From contig CALZPS010000121.1 of NCBI GenBank assembly GCA_945827765.1, positions 1 to 5,444 on the forward strand: 5,444 nt of DNA. The letters run 5' to 3'. The stretch is from an uncultured Lachnospiraceae bacterium (GTDB lineage Bacteria > Bacillota > Clostridia > Lachnospirales > Lachnospiraceae). The translations under genes were made by a program, and so were the position numbers. The notes beneath the pieces are model-generated. The model saw only the letters and a program-made list of their open reading frames with translations, searched no databases and had not been told where the DNA came from. Positions 1 to 5,444 of the stretch are shown here, one piece after another (position 1 is the first letter of the stretch; every line of letters begins with the position of its first letter).

Positions 1-10
1 AGGCATATTT

Positions 11-325
11 ATGGACTCTATTGTAACAAAATTGACCGAGATAGAATCTGCTGCATCTGCAATTGTATCTCATGCTGAAGCACAAAAAGAAGTCCTCGAG
101 CGCGAGTATCAGGCGAAACGCAGGGCTTTTGACGATGACATGGAGCAAAAGACCATGGCGCAGGTTAAAGAAATCCGCGATACTCTGGAGCGGGATTTAA
201 CGGCACTTTCAGACATCCAGAACAGCGGAACCGATGACTCTATCACGGCATTAAAGGAAGAATATGAGAAGATGCATACCCGGTATGCACAGGATATATT
301 AAAACGGATAACAGAGGTATCATAA
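11..325 (+). CDS. V/A-type ATPase peripheral-stalk subunit G/H (coiled-coil)
   Basis: This 104-residue protein is almost entirely charged, heptad-like helix (about residues 14-95, rich in E, K, Q, R and A), with no membrane segment. That composition and length fit the small G/H subunit (AhaH; NtpF in Enterococcus hirae), which pairs with subunit E as a long coiled coil. The pair forms the peripheral stalk that holds the catalytic head against subunit I. Such subunits diverge fast and have no strict motif, so the call rests on shape plus position at the head of an ATPase operon. The ATG at 11 follows AGG at 1-3, probably the end of a Shine-Dalgarno site cut by the window edge. No stop codon lies upstream in frame within the ten visible bases, so a longer N-terminus cannot be excluded. 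The stop overlaps the next start by one base (TAATG), implying coupled translation. Confidence 0.82.
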   Translation: MDSIVTKLTEIESAASAIVSHAEAQKEVLEREYQAKRRAFDDDMEQKTMAQVKEIRDTLERDLTALSDIQNSGTDDSITALKEEYEKMHTRYAQDILKRITEVS

Positions 326-1377
326 TGGGAAATCTACTTACTTACAGTGGAATCGTCACCAAAATCCGGGCAATGGAAAGCCAGCTTCTGACTCCGCAGG
401 ATTTTGAGGAAATTGCCGGACTGCACAGTGTCCCTGCTGTCATTGCATGGCTGCGTGACAATGGTTTTTATCCTTTTGTTCTCGATGAGCTGACAGATGA
501 GCACCTGCACCGCGGGGACATCGAGAAATTGTTGATCACCCAGCTTTACTATGATTATATGAAGATTTACCGTTTTTGCGGACTGGAGCAACGAAGATTT
601 CTTTCCTTATATATAATGCGCTTTGAAACGGATTTGATTGATTATTGTCTGCGCATTGTCATCAACCATTATCAGGAACCGTTTGATTTGAACTACAAGA
701 AAGATTTCTTCGACCGGTATTCACAGATTTCCATCGAAAAATTGATTACATCACGCACGACGGATCAGTTGATTGAAAATCTGAAAGATACAGAATACTA
801 TGCTCCTTTGAGCAAATTGAAGGATAAACCAAACGTGACACTATTTGATTATGATTTGACGCTGGATCAATATCGTTTTCACAAATTATGGAAAAGTCGT
901 AAAAAGATTTTAAATAAGACAGAACGGGAGATTTTTACCAGAGACTATGGCTCCAAGATTGATTTACTGAATCTCCAGTGGATTTACAGGGCAAAAAAAT
1001 ATTACCAGATGGAGCCGGTTGATATCTACAACCTACTGGTTCCCATTCATTTTAAACTATCTACGCAGCTGGTAAAAGAACTGGTGGAGGCTCCTTCAGC
1101 AGAGGATTTTTTGAATGTCCTGCAAAAAACATCTTACGCAAGACATTATCATTCTCTGGAGCATTTGACCATCGAGATGATGTACGGGCAATGCCTGAAA
1201 CAGCTCTACATTGCCGATGCAAAACGCAATCCATATTCGATTGCCACTGTCAATTCCTACCTGTTTAAAAAGGAAGAGGAACTGGAACGACTCACTACCG
1301 CTATCGAATGTGTCCGGTATGGATTAACACCCGGTGAGACGCTTGCGCACTGCGGGATTACAGGAGGTACGATTTAA
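325..1377 (+). CDS. ntpC: V/A-type ATPase subunit C (V0D/AC39 family)
   Basis: This 350-residue soluble, mostly helical protein matches the length and character of subunit C (subunit d of vacuolar enzymes; V0D/AC39 family). In that family the protein is a three-bundle, funnel-shaped adaptor that sits on the proteolipid ring and receives the foot of the D-F central stalk, linking axle to rotor. It has no signal peptide or membrane span. The N-terminal stretch (about residues 1-50: LLTYSGIVTKIRAMESQLLT, then a segment on local search and short loops) resembles the repeated Y-x-N/G-R-x-M pattern that opens C subunits. A second patch, L-Q-W-I-Y-R-A-K-K-Y-Y (about 216-226), resembles the family's N-x-x-x-x-x-R-x-K-x-Y-x patch. 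The start ATG shares its A with the stop of the preceding gene and has AGAGGT at 313-318. The stop overlaps the next start by one base. Assignment is by overall resemblance, length and neighbours. Confidence 0.88.
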   Translation: MGNLLTYSGIVTKIRAMESQLLTPQDFEEIAGLHSVPAVIAWLRDNGFYPFVLDELTDEHLHRGDIEKLLITQLYYDYMKIYRFCGLEQRRFLSLYIMRFETDLIDYCLRIVINHYQEPFDLNYKKDFFDRYSQISIEKLITSRTTDQLIENLKDTEYYAPLSKLKDKPNVTLFDYDLTLDQYRFHKLWKSRKKILNKTEREIFTRDYGSKIDLLNLQWIYRAKKYYQMEPVDIYNLLVPIHFKLSTQLVKELVEAPSAEDFLNVLQKTSYARHYHSLEHLTIEMMYGQCLKQLYIADAKRNPYSIATVNSYLFKKEEELERLTTAIECVRYGLTPGETLAHCGITGGTI

Positions 1378-3323
1378 TGATTGTAAAAATGAAATTCATC
1401 AACATTTCCGGTCCCCGGGAGGATATCGACCGTGTGACCGACTGTTATTTATCCAAGTATGAGATTCAGCTTGAATCGGCATTGTCCGAACTAAAGACTG
1501 TCGATAACCTGCGTCCGTTCGTAGAAGCCAATCCCTACCGGGATGCCCTGACAAAAGCGGAACAGTTTGCAGGATATCTTAAGGCGCCGGAGCAGATAAA
1601 ACCGGATACCGGACTTGCCCTCAACGAAATGTTTGAACTCATACGTTCTGTCTCGGAAGAATATCAGCAGCTTCAGGACAAAAAAGATAGATTAAGAAAA
1701 AACATTGATGATATGCGCGGCCGCCAGCAAATCATTGCTCCGTTCCGTCCGCTCGACTGCAACCTGCAGGATGTTTTAAATTACAAATATATTGCTTATC
1801 GTTTCGGCAGACTGCCGCTGGAATATTACTTCAAAATGCAGAAATATCTGGAGGATGATTTAAACGCGATTTTCGTGGAGGGAGAGCATGATGACAGTCA
1901 TGTCTATGGGGCCTACTTTGTTTCCCCGGGTGAATCTTCCAAGGCAGATAGCATTTTCCGCTCCCTGCATTTTGAGCGTTTCACGCTTGACGGTGAATTT
2001 GAGGGCACTCCTGCACAGGCATATCTTGCACTGGAGCGGGAAATCAGCAAAACCACTTCTCAGATTGAAGAAATCGAGAAAAACGTAGAGTCCCTCCTTA
2101 ACAGTCATGCTCCCCAGCTCATTGCCGCCAAGAATCGTCTGGAAGAACTGACCAACAATTTCGATGTCCGCAAAATGGCTGCCCGCATGGGAGAGAATCA
2201 GGATGATTATTATATTCTCTGCGGCTGGATGGCGGAAGACGATATCAAAAAGTTTCAGGAAGAGACCAAGGGTGACAGCAACATCTTTATCATGGTGGAG
2301 GACGACAAGGAATCCTATTTTGGAACGCCGCCGACCAAGCTGAAAAATCCGAAATTATTCAAGCCGTTTGAAATGTATGTACAGATGTATGGACTGCCCG
2401 CTCATGACGAGATGGATCCGACTTTGTTGGTAGGTCTTACCTACTCTTTCATCTTCGGGGCTATGTTCGGGGATGTCGGACACGGACTGCTTTTGTTCCT
2501 TGGCGGAGGAGCGCTGTATCTGTGGAAAAAGATTCCGCTGGCGGGTATCATCTCCTGTGCAGGCGTATTCTCCACAATTTTCGGTTTCCTCTTCGGCAGT
2601 ATCTTTGGATTTGAGAATATCATTGAGCCGTTGTGGCTGCGGCCGATCGATGCTATGACGACGCTGCCGTTCATCGGTAAGCTGAACACCGTATTTGTTG
2701 TCTCCGTCGCGTTTGGTATGTGCGTCATCCTCTTTGCCATGATTTTGCATATCATCACCGCGGTCAGAAACCACGACATCGGCTCCGGTTTATTTGATTC
2801 CAACGGTGTGGCGGGACTTCTGTTCTACGGTTCCTTGGTCGCGACCATCGTCCTGTTCATGACAGGACATAAGGTTCCTGCCACAGGTATACTGATTGTA
2901 ATGTTTGTCATTCCGCTGCTTTTGATTCTGTTCAAAGAGCCTTTGACTAAAAAGCTCACAAAAAGTACAGAAAAAATGAGCGAAAGCAAAGCCATGTTTT
3001 TGATTCAGGGAATTTTTGAACTCGTGGAAGTATTGCTCAGTTATTTTTCCAATACAATTTCCTTTGTTCGTATCGGAGCATTTGCTATCAGCCACGCCGC
3101 CATGATGGAAGTCGTACTGATGCTCTCAGGTGTGGAAACGGGCAATCCAAACTGGATCGTCGTGGTGCTTGGAAACCTGTTCGTGTGTGCTTTTGAAGGA
3201 CTTATCGTCGGTATTCAGGTACTTCGTCTGGAATATTATGAACTGTTCAGCCGGTTCTACAGAGGTTCCGGACGTGCATTTACTCCGTATACAAACAAAA
3301 TGAAAGCAAAAATCAAAAAATAA
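1377..3323 (+). CDS. ntpI: V/A-type ATPase membrane subunit I (subunit a, ion half-channels)
   Basis: This 648-residue protein has the two-part build of subunit I/a. A cytoplasmic N-terminal half (about 1-345) has two coiled-coil stretches (about 82-112 and 222-262), where the peripheral stalks attach. The C-terminal half has about eight membrane helices (roughly 352-380, 386-412, 438-463, 478-499, 501-520, 541-568, 569-588, 596-622). Family hallmarks are visible: P-T-K-L-K-N-P then M-F-G-D-V-G-H-G (363-370), S-F-V-R-I-G-A-F-A-I-S-H around Arg565, and L-R-L-E-Y-Y-E around Arg617. These two arginines correspond by motif to the pair essential for ion transfer in this family (R735 and R799 of yeast Vph1). 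The start ATG overlaps the upstream stop by one base, and AGGAGG at 1362-1367 is well spaced. Another ATG at codon 5 is possible but less well spaced. Translation ends in a basic tail and tandem stops (TAA TAG, 3321-3326). Length is normal and the gene is intact. Confidence 0.97.
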   Translation: MIVKMKFINISGPREDIDRVTDCYLSKYEIQLESALSELKTVDNLRPFVEANPYRDALTKAEQFAGYLKAPEQIKPDTGLALNEMFELIRSVSEEYQQLQDKKDRLRKNIDDMRGRQQIIAPFRPLDCNLQDVLNYKYIAYRFGRLPLEYYFKMQKYLEDDLNAIFVEGEHDDSHVYGAYFVSPGESSKADSIFRSLHFERFTLDGEFEGTPAQAYLALEREISKTTSQIEEIEKNVESLLNSHAPQLIAAKNRLEELTNNFDVRKMAARMGENQDDYYILCGWMAEDDIKKFQEETKGDSNIFIMVEDDKESYFGTPPTKLKNPKLFKPFEMYVQMYGLPAHDEMDPTLLVGLTYSFIFGAMFGDVGHGLLLFLGGGALYLWKKIPLAGIISCAGVFSTIFGFLFGSIFGFENIIEPLWLRPIDAMTTLPFIGKLNTVFVVSVAFGMCVILFAMILHIITAVRNHDIGSGLFDSNGVAGLLFYGSLVATIVLFMTGHKVPATGILIVMFVIPLLLILFKEPLTKKLTKSTEKMSESKAMFLIQGIFELVEVLLSYFSNTISFVRIGAFAISHAAMMEVVLMLSGVETGNPNWIVVVLGNLFVCAFEGLIVGIQVLRLEYYELFSRFYRGSGRAFTPYTNKMKAKIKK

Positions 3324-3341
3324 TAGAATGATTTATTAAAT

Positions 3342-3348
3342 AGGAGGA
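3342..3348 (+). promoter_or_regulatory. Strong ribosome-binding site of the proteolipid gene
   Basis: AGGAGGA lies with its GGAGG core (3343-3347) eight bases before the ATG at 3356. It sits in a short A/T-rich leader (3324-3355) with no visible hairpin. Unlike the overlapping genes upstream, this gene has its own spacer and a near-consensus site. That fits the need for many copies of the rotor subunit per complex, though the expression effect is inferred. Confidence 0.8.
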
Positions 3349-3355
3349 ACTTATC

Positions 3356-3787
3356 ATGACACTCGCAACTAAACTTATTTTTATCGCAGCCCTGGTTTTC
3401 AGCATCATCATTCCTTTCGGATATTTTCTGATTGGTGAAAAGAACAAAAAACGTTATAAGAAAAGCATCGCAGCAAATGTATTCTTTTTCTTCGGCTCAT
3501 TTGCCGTCTGCTCTATTATAATGCTTGGCGGACCGCAGGTGCAGGCTGCTGAAGACGCAGCAGCTGCAGGTCTTTCTACCGGACTTGGTTACATCGCTGC
3601 AGCACTGGTTACCGGTTTATCCTGTGTGGGCGGCGGTATTGCCGTGGCAAGTGCCGCAAGTGCCGCTCTGGGCGCACTGAGTGAGGACGGCAGTATCTTC
3701 GGTAAATCTATGATTTTCGTAGCCATGGCAGAAGGTGTATGTCTGTACGGACTAATCATCTCCTTCATGATTTTGGGACAGTTATAA
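3356..3787 (+). CDS. ntpK: V/A-type ATPase proteolipid subunit K (c-ring)
   Basis: This 143-residue hydrophobic protein is the rotor-ring subunit that carries the transported ion. The C-terminal part (about 66-143) is a typical c hairpin. Helix 77-108 is rich in Gly, Ala and Ser (G-G-G-I-A-V-A-S-A-A-S-A-A-L-G), followed by a polar loop (S-E-D-G-S, 109-113) and helix 117-141. The second helix carries the single in-membrane carboxylate, Glu126, in A-E-G-V-C-L-Y-G-L. The first 64 residues do not resemble a second c hairpin. They hold a hydrophobic span (7-26), a strongly basic loop (28-37), another hydrophobic span (38-59), and then P-Q-V-Q-A before A-E-D, which looks like a signal-peptidase site. 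So it is either a four-helix subunit with one carboxylate or a precursor cut to a 79-residue c subunit. It lies between I and F, as expected for a V0 gene, one base from F. Confidence 0.95.
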   Translation: MTLATKLIFIAALVFSIIIPFGYFLIGEKNKKRYKKSIAANVFFFFGSFAVCSIIMLGGPQVQAAEDAAAAGLSTGLGYIAAALVTGLSCVGGGIAVASAASAALGALSEDGSIFGKSMIFVAMAEGVCLYGLIISFMILGQL

Positions 3788-3788
3788 G

Positions 3789-4097
3789 ATGAAAATGTAT
3801 CTGATCAGTGATAATGTCGATACCTATACAGGAATGCGTCTGGCAGGCGTGGACGGTGTCGTTGTGCATGAGCGCGAGGAACTAAGGGAAGAACTGGAAA
3901 AGGTTTTGCGCGACAAGAGCATCGGCATCGTACTGTTGACGGAAAAATTCGGTCAGGAATTTCCCGATCTCATCGACCGATTCCGTCTGGAACAGACCAT
4001 GCCTCTGCTGATTGAGATTCCTGACAGGCACGGAACCGGCCGAAAAAAAGATTTTATCACATCCTATATTACAGAAGCTATTGGATTAAAGCTGTAG
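3789..4097 (+). CDS. ntpG: V/A-type ATPase central-stalk subunit F
   Basis: This 102-residue protein is the size of subunit F (about 100-110 residues; NtpG in E. hirae, atpF in other naming). It shows the alternating strand-helix pattern of that CheY-like fold. The N-terminal strand M-Y-L-I-S-D is followed by T-G-M-R-L-A-G-V-D-G (14-23), the family's F-R-L-A-G-V-like signature. Then come an acidic helix (28-42), the strand I-G-I-V-L-L-T-E (45-52), a helix (56-69) and the strand P-L-L-I-E-I-P (72-78). In the enzyme F binds subunit D and forms the rotating shaft. The start ATG is one base after the K stop, with only a weak GGGA at 3775-3778 upstream. Its translation is probably coupled to K. 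No membrane segment is present. Confidence 0.92.
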   Translation: MKMYLISDNVDTYTGMRLAGVDGVVVHEREELREELEKVLRDKSIGIVLLTEKFGQEFPDLIDRFRLEQTMPLLIEIPDRHGTGRKKDFITSYITEAIGLKL

Positions 4098-4130
4098 TAC
4101 TCGTAATTATTATACTGCACGCCCATAACG

Positions 4131-4140
4131 AAAGGAGGGG
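4131..4140 (+). promoter_or_regulatory. Ribosome-binding site fixing a TTG start for subunit E
   Basis: AAAGGAGGGG has its GGAGG core at 4134-4138, eight bases before the TTG at 4147. No ATG or GTG lies at a suitable distance. The next in-frame ATG (4189) would remove 14 residues of the N-terminal helix. The site therefore supports TTG as the true start. Confidence 0.8.
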
Positions 4141-4146
4141 TTTGCC

Positions 4147-4734
4147 TTGACTCTGGAAGAAAAAATTGCACACTTACAGGCTGCCTCCATGGAGGAGGCG
4201 CGAGCGGAAGGAAACTCGATTATTGATTCCTATCGTGACGCCTTGGAAAAAGTATTTCAAGAGCATAAAGAAGAAACTATCAAACAATCCGAACTGCGCA
4301 TCAAATCAGAAAAAATCAGTGCCAGACAACAGCTGAGCCAGTCTTCTGCCAAAGCACAGTTGGAATTAAAACGTCAATATAGCAGAATTTCGCAGGAACT
4401 CAAGGATAAGGTCTTTGAGGAAACCAATATATTAGTTCAGGAATATATGAAAACCGATGCGTATGTAGACTTTCTGGCTGCATGTATCGGCAAAGCGATT
4501 TCTTTTGCCAACGGGGAACCGGCCACGATATATATCAACCCGACGGACGTGAAACACAAGGATACTTTGGAAACTGCAACCGGCACCAGCCTGACTGTCA
4601 GCAACGAAGATTTTATCGGAGGTGTCCGCACCGTTATCCGTGGGCGCAATGTCTTGATTGACAATTCTTTCAAGACCCAGCTTAATAACGAATATGAAAG
4701 TTTTATGTTCCGGGGAGGTGATGGCATTGTATAA
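4147..4734 (+). CDS. ntpE: V/A-type ATPase peripheral-stalk subunit E
   Basis: This 195-residue protein fits subunit E (usually about 185-205 residues). The N-terminal half (about 1-105) is one long charged helix rich in E, K, Q and A, which pairs with the G/H subunit encoded at the start of the window. The C-terminal half is a small alpha/beta domain that caps the top of the catalytic head. The most telling stretch is F-I-G-G-V-R-T-V (157-163 region) followed by N-V-L-I-D-N-S-F (168-175), matching the family pattern G-G-V ... I-D-N-T near the C-terminus. Translation begins at TTG, supported by a strong, well-spaced ribosome-binding site. A 49-bp gap separates it from F, the largest gap in the window. 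Its 3' end overlaps the start of subunit A and contains that gene's ribosome-binding site. The gene is intact. Confidence 0.93.
   Translation: MTLEEKIAHLQAASMEEARAEGNSIIDSYRDALEKVFQEHKEETIKQSELRIKSEKISARQQLSQSSAKAQLELKRQYSRISQELKDKVFEETNILVQEYMKTDAYVDFLAACIGKAISFANGEPATIYINPTDVKHKDTLETATGTSLTVSNEDFIGGVRTVIRGRNVLIDNSFKTQLNNEYESFMFRGGDGIV
4712..4720 (+). promoter_or_regulatory. Ribosome-binding site of subunit A, favouring the TTG start
   Basis: GGGGAGGTG lies inside the end of the E gene. Its GGAGG core (4714-4718) is eight bases before TTG 4727 but only two before ATG 4721. The spacing to TTG equals that seen for K and E, while a two-base spacing would be too short for normal initiation. The site therefore points to TTG 4727 as the start. 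Confidence 0.75.
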
Positions 4735-5396
4735 TACTGGTACAATTTATGGAATTAACGGACCTGTCATCTATCTGAAGGGAAACACCGGTTTTAAAAT
4801 GTCGGAGATGGTCTATGTCGGCAAGCAAAAGCTGGTCGGCGAAGTCATTGCTCTTGATAAGGACTTAACGACCATACAGGTCTACGAGGAAACGTCCGGA
4901 CTGCGTCCGGGCGAGGAGGTCATTGCCACCGGAAACGCAGTCTCCGTGACGCTTGCTCCCGGCATTCTGAATAATATTTTTGACGGAATCGAAGGTCCTC
5001 TGGAAAAGATTTCTGAGGCGGGAGGCGCATTTATCACCCGCGGTGTCAGCGTTGATTCCCTTGACCGCACGAAAAAATGGCCGACACATCTGACGGTTTC
5101 CGTCGGCGACTACCTGCACGGCGGCTCCATTATCGCAGAAGTTCCGGAGACCCGTGCCATCACGCACAAATGCATGGTTTCACCGGATATTGAGGGAACT
5201 GTGGTAAGCGTAGTCCCAGACGGCGACTACACCATCGACGATGTACTTGTCAAACTGCGTTTAAATAACGGAGATATCAGGGAATTGACCATGACTCAGC
5301 GTTGGCCGATTCGTGTTGCCAGACCTACACATCATCGTTTCTCGGCTTCCGTACCACTGGTGACCGGACAACGTATCATCGACACCATGTTTCCGA
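4727..5396 (+). CDS. ntpA: V/A-type ATPase catalytic subunit A, 3' part missing
   Basis: This is the N-terminal 223 residues of the catalytic subunit, normally about 580-600 residues. Visible are the beta-barrel domain (T-G-T-I-Y-G-I-N-G-P-V-I, residues 4-15; G-E-V-I-A-L at 38-43; E-T-S-G-L-R-P-G-E at 55-63) and L-A-P-G-I-L-N-N-I-F-D-G-I-E-G-P-L (76-92), which is highly conserved in A subunits. The A-specific insertion domain follows (about 105-185: G-D-Y-L-H-G-G, 127-133; V-P-E-T, 139-142; E-G-T-V, 156-159), then W-P-I-R-V-A-R-P (193-200) and the lead-in to the nucleotide site, P-L-V-T-G-Q-R-I-I-D-T-M-F-P (210-223). The Walker A loop should follow about ten residues later but is missing, because genomic sequence ends at 5396 and adapter follows. 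ATG 4721 would add two residues; TTG 4727 is better placed. It overlaps subunit E by 8 bases. Confidence 0.95.
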
Positions 5397-5444
5397 CTGT
5401 CTCTTATACACATCTCCGAGCCCACGAGACCGTACTAGATCTCG
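5397..5444. other. Illumina Nextera (Tn5) i7 adapter contamination
   Basis: These 48 bases are synthetic. In order they are: the 19-base Tn5 mosaic end CTGTCTCTTATACACATCT (5397-5415); CCGAGCCCACGAGAC (5416-5430), the Nextera i7-side transposon sequence; CGTACTAG (5431-5438), which matches the N702 i7 index; and ATCTCG (5439-5444), the first bases of the P7 end. The parts are contiguous and in the exact order expected when a read passes through a short insert into its adapter. The reading frame of subunit A stays open through it and yields a false tail, TVSYTHLRAHETVLDL, in place of the conserved sequence that leads to Walker A. The first adapter base or two could by chance equal genomic bases, so the junction is certain only to within about that margin. 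Confidence 0.98.

Noticed and set aside
1888..2088. Short + strand frame inside subunit I in a second reading frame.
   Set aside because: Subunit I is continuous across this stretch with normal family features, and the small frame has no convincing start signal. It is a chance open frame, not a nested gene or frameshift.
2355..3095. Open frames of about 100-140 codons on the - strand opposite subunit I.
   Set aside because: They lie wholly within a clearly real gene, have low-complexity or basic composition unlike known proteins, and lack plausible ribosome-binding sites and neighbours on that strand.
3324..3355. Terminator or attenuator between I and K.
   Set aside because: The gap has no inverted repeat and no run of T after a stem. 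It is simply A/T-rich with a ribosome-binding site.
4098..4146. Possible internal promoter in the gap before subunit E, with TATACT at 4111-4116 as a -10 element.
   Set aside because: The -10 match is good, but no TTGACA-like element lies 16-18 bases upstream (TTGGAT at 4081 is 24 bases away) and there is no extended TG. A/T-rich gaps yield such matches by chance.
4437..5167. Open frames of about 60-100 codons on the - strand opposite subunits E and A.
   Set aside because: They are antisense to well-recognised coding sequence and show no domain resemblance. They are shadows of the + strand codon pattern.
5396..5444. Apparent divergent C-terminal end of subunit A, as if it were a truncated or fused form.
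   Set aside because: The divergent residues are the translation of a Nextera adapter, so no biological truncation or fusion is supported.

Overview
The window is most of an operon for a rotary A/V-type (archaeal/vacuolar-like) ATPase. It is almost certainly from a low-to-moderate-GC Gram-positive anaerobe of the class Clostridia. The signs are strong AGGAGG-type ribosome-binding sites, TTG starts, one-base TAATG overlaps, and a 143-residue proteolipid with an N-terminal hydrophobic extension of a kind I associate with Clostridia (a recollection, not a search). Genus and species cannot be read from this sequence. All genes lie on the + strand and are packed head to tail.

Layout: a short coiled-coil peripheral-stalk subunit G/H (11-325), subunit C (325-1377), the large membrane subunit I/a (1377-3323), the proteolipid rotor subunit K/c (3356-3787), central-stalk subunit F (3789-4097), peripheral-stalk subunit E (4147-4734), and the 5' third of catalytic subunit A (from about 4727). 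Adjacent genes overlap or nearly touch. The only gaps are 32 bp before K and 49 bp before E. No stretch over 300 bp lacks a gene. There are no RNA genes, mobile elements, CRISPR arrays or convincing terminators.

How the parts fit: A (with B, not present here) forms the nucleotide-binding head. F (with D, not present) and C form the central rotor axle that sits on the ring of K. I carries the two ion half-channels against the K ring. E and G/H form the peripheral stalks that join I to the head. Subunits B and D would be expected just downstream of A but are not in the window.

The most important observation is technical. The last 48 bases (5397-5444) are not genomic. They are an Illumina Nextera (Tn5) i7-side adapter: mosaic end, read-2 transposon sequence, an 8-base index and the start of P7. 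The adapter stays in frame with subunit A and adds a false 16-residue tail, and it hides the true continuation into the Walker A region. The contig end is therefore a sequencing or assembly artefact, not a biological truncation.

Biologically, three points deserve a look. Subunit K has a signal-peptide-like N-terminal third. The A gene's start is better placed at TTG 4727 than at ATG 4721. Gene C lies ahead of I, unlike the Enterococcus order. I see no previously undescribed system.
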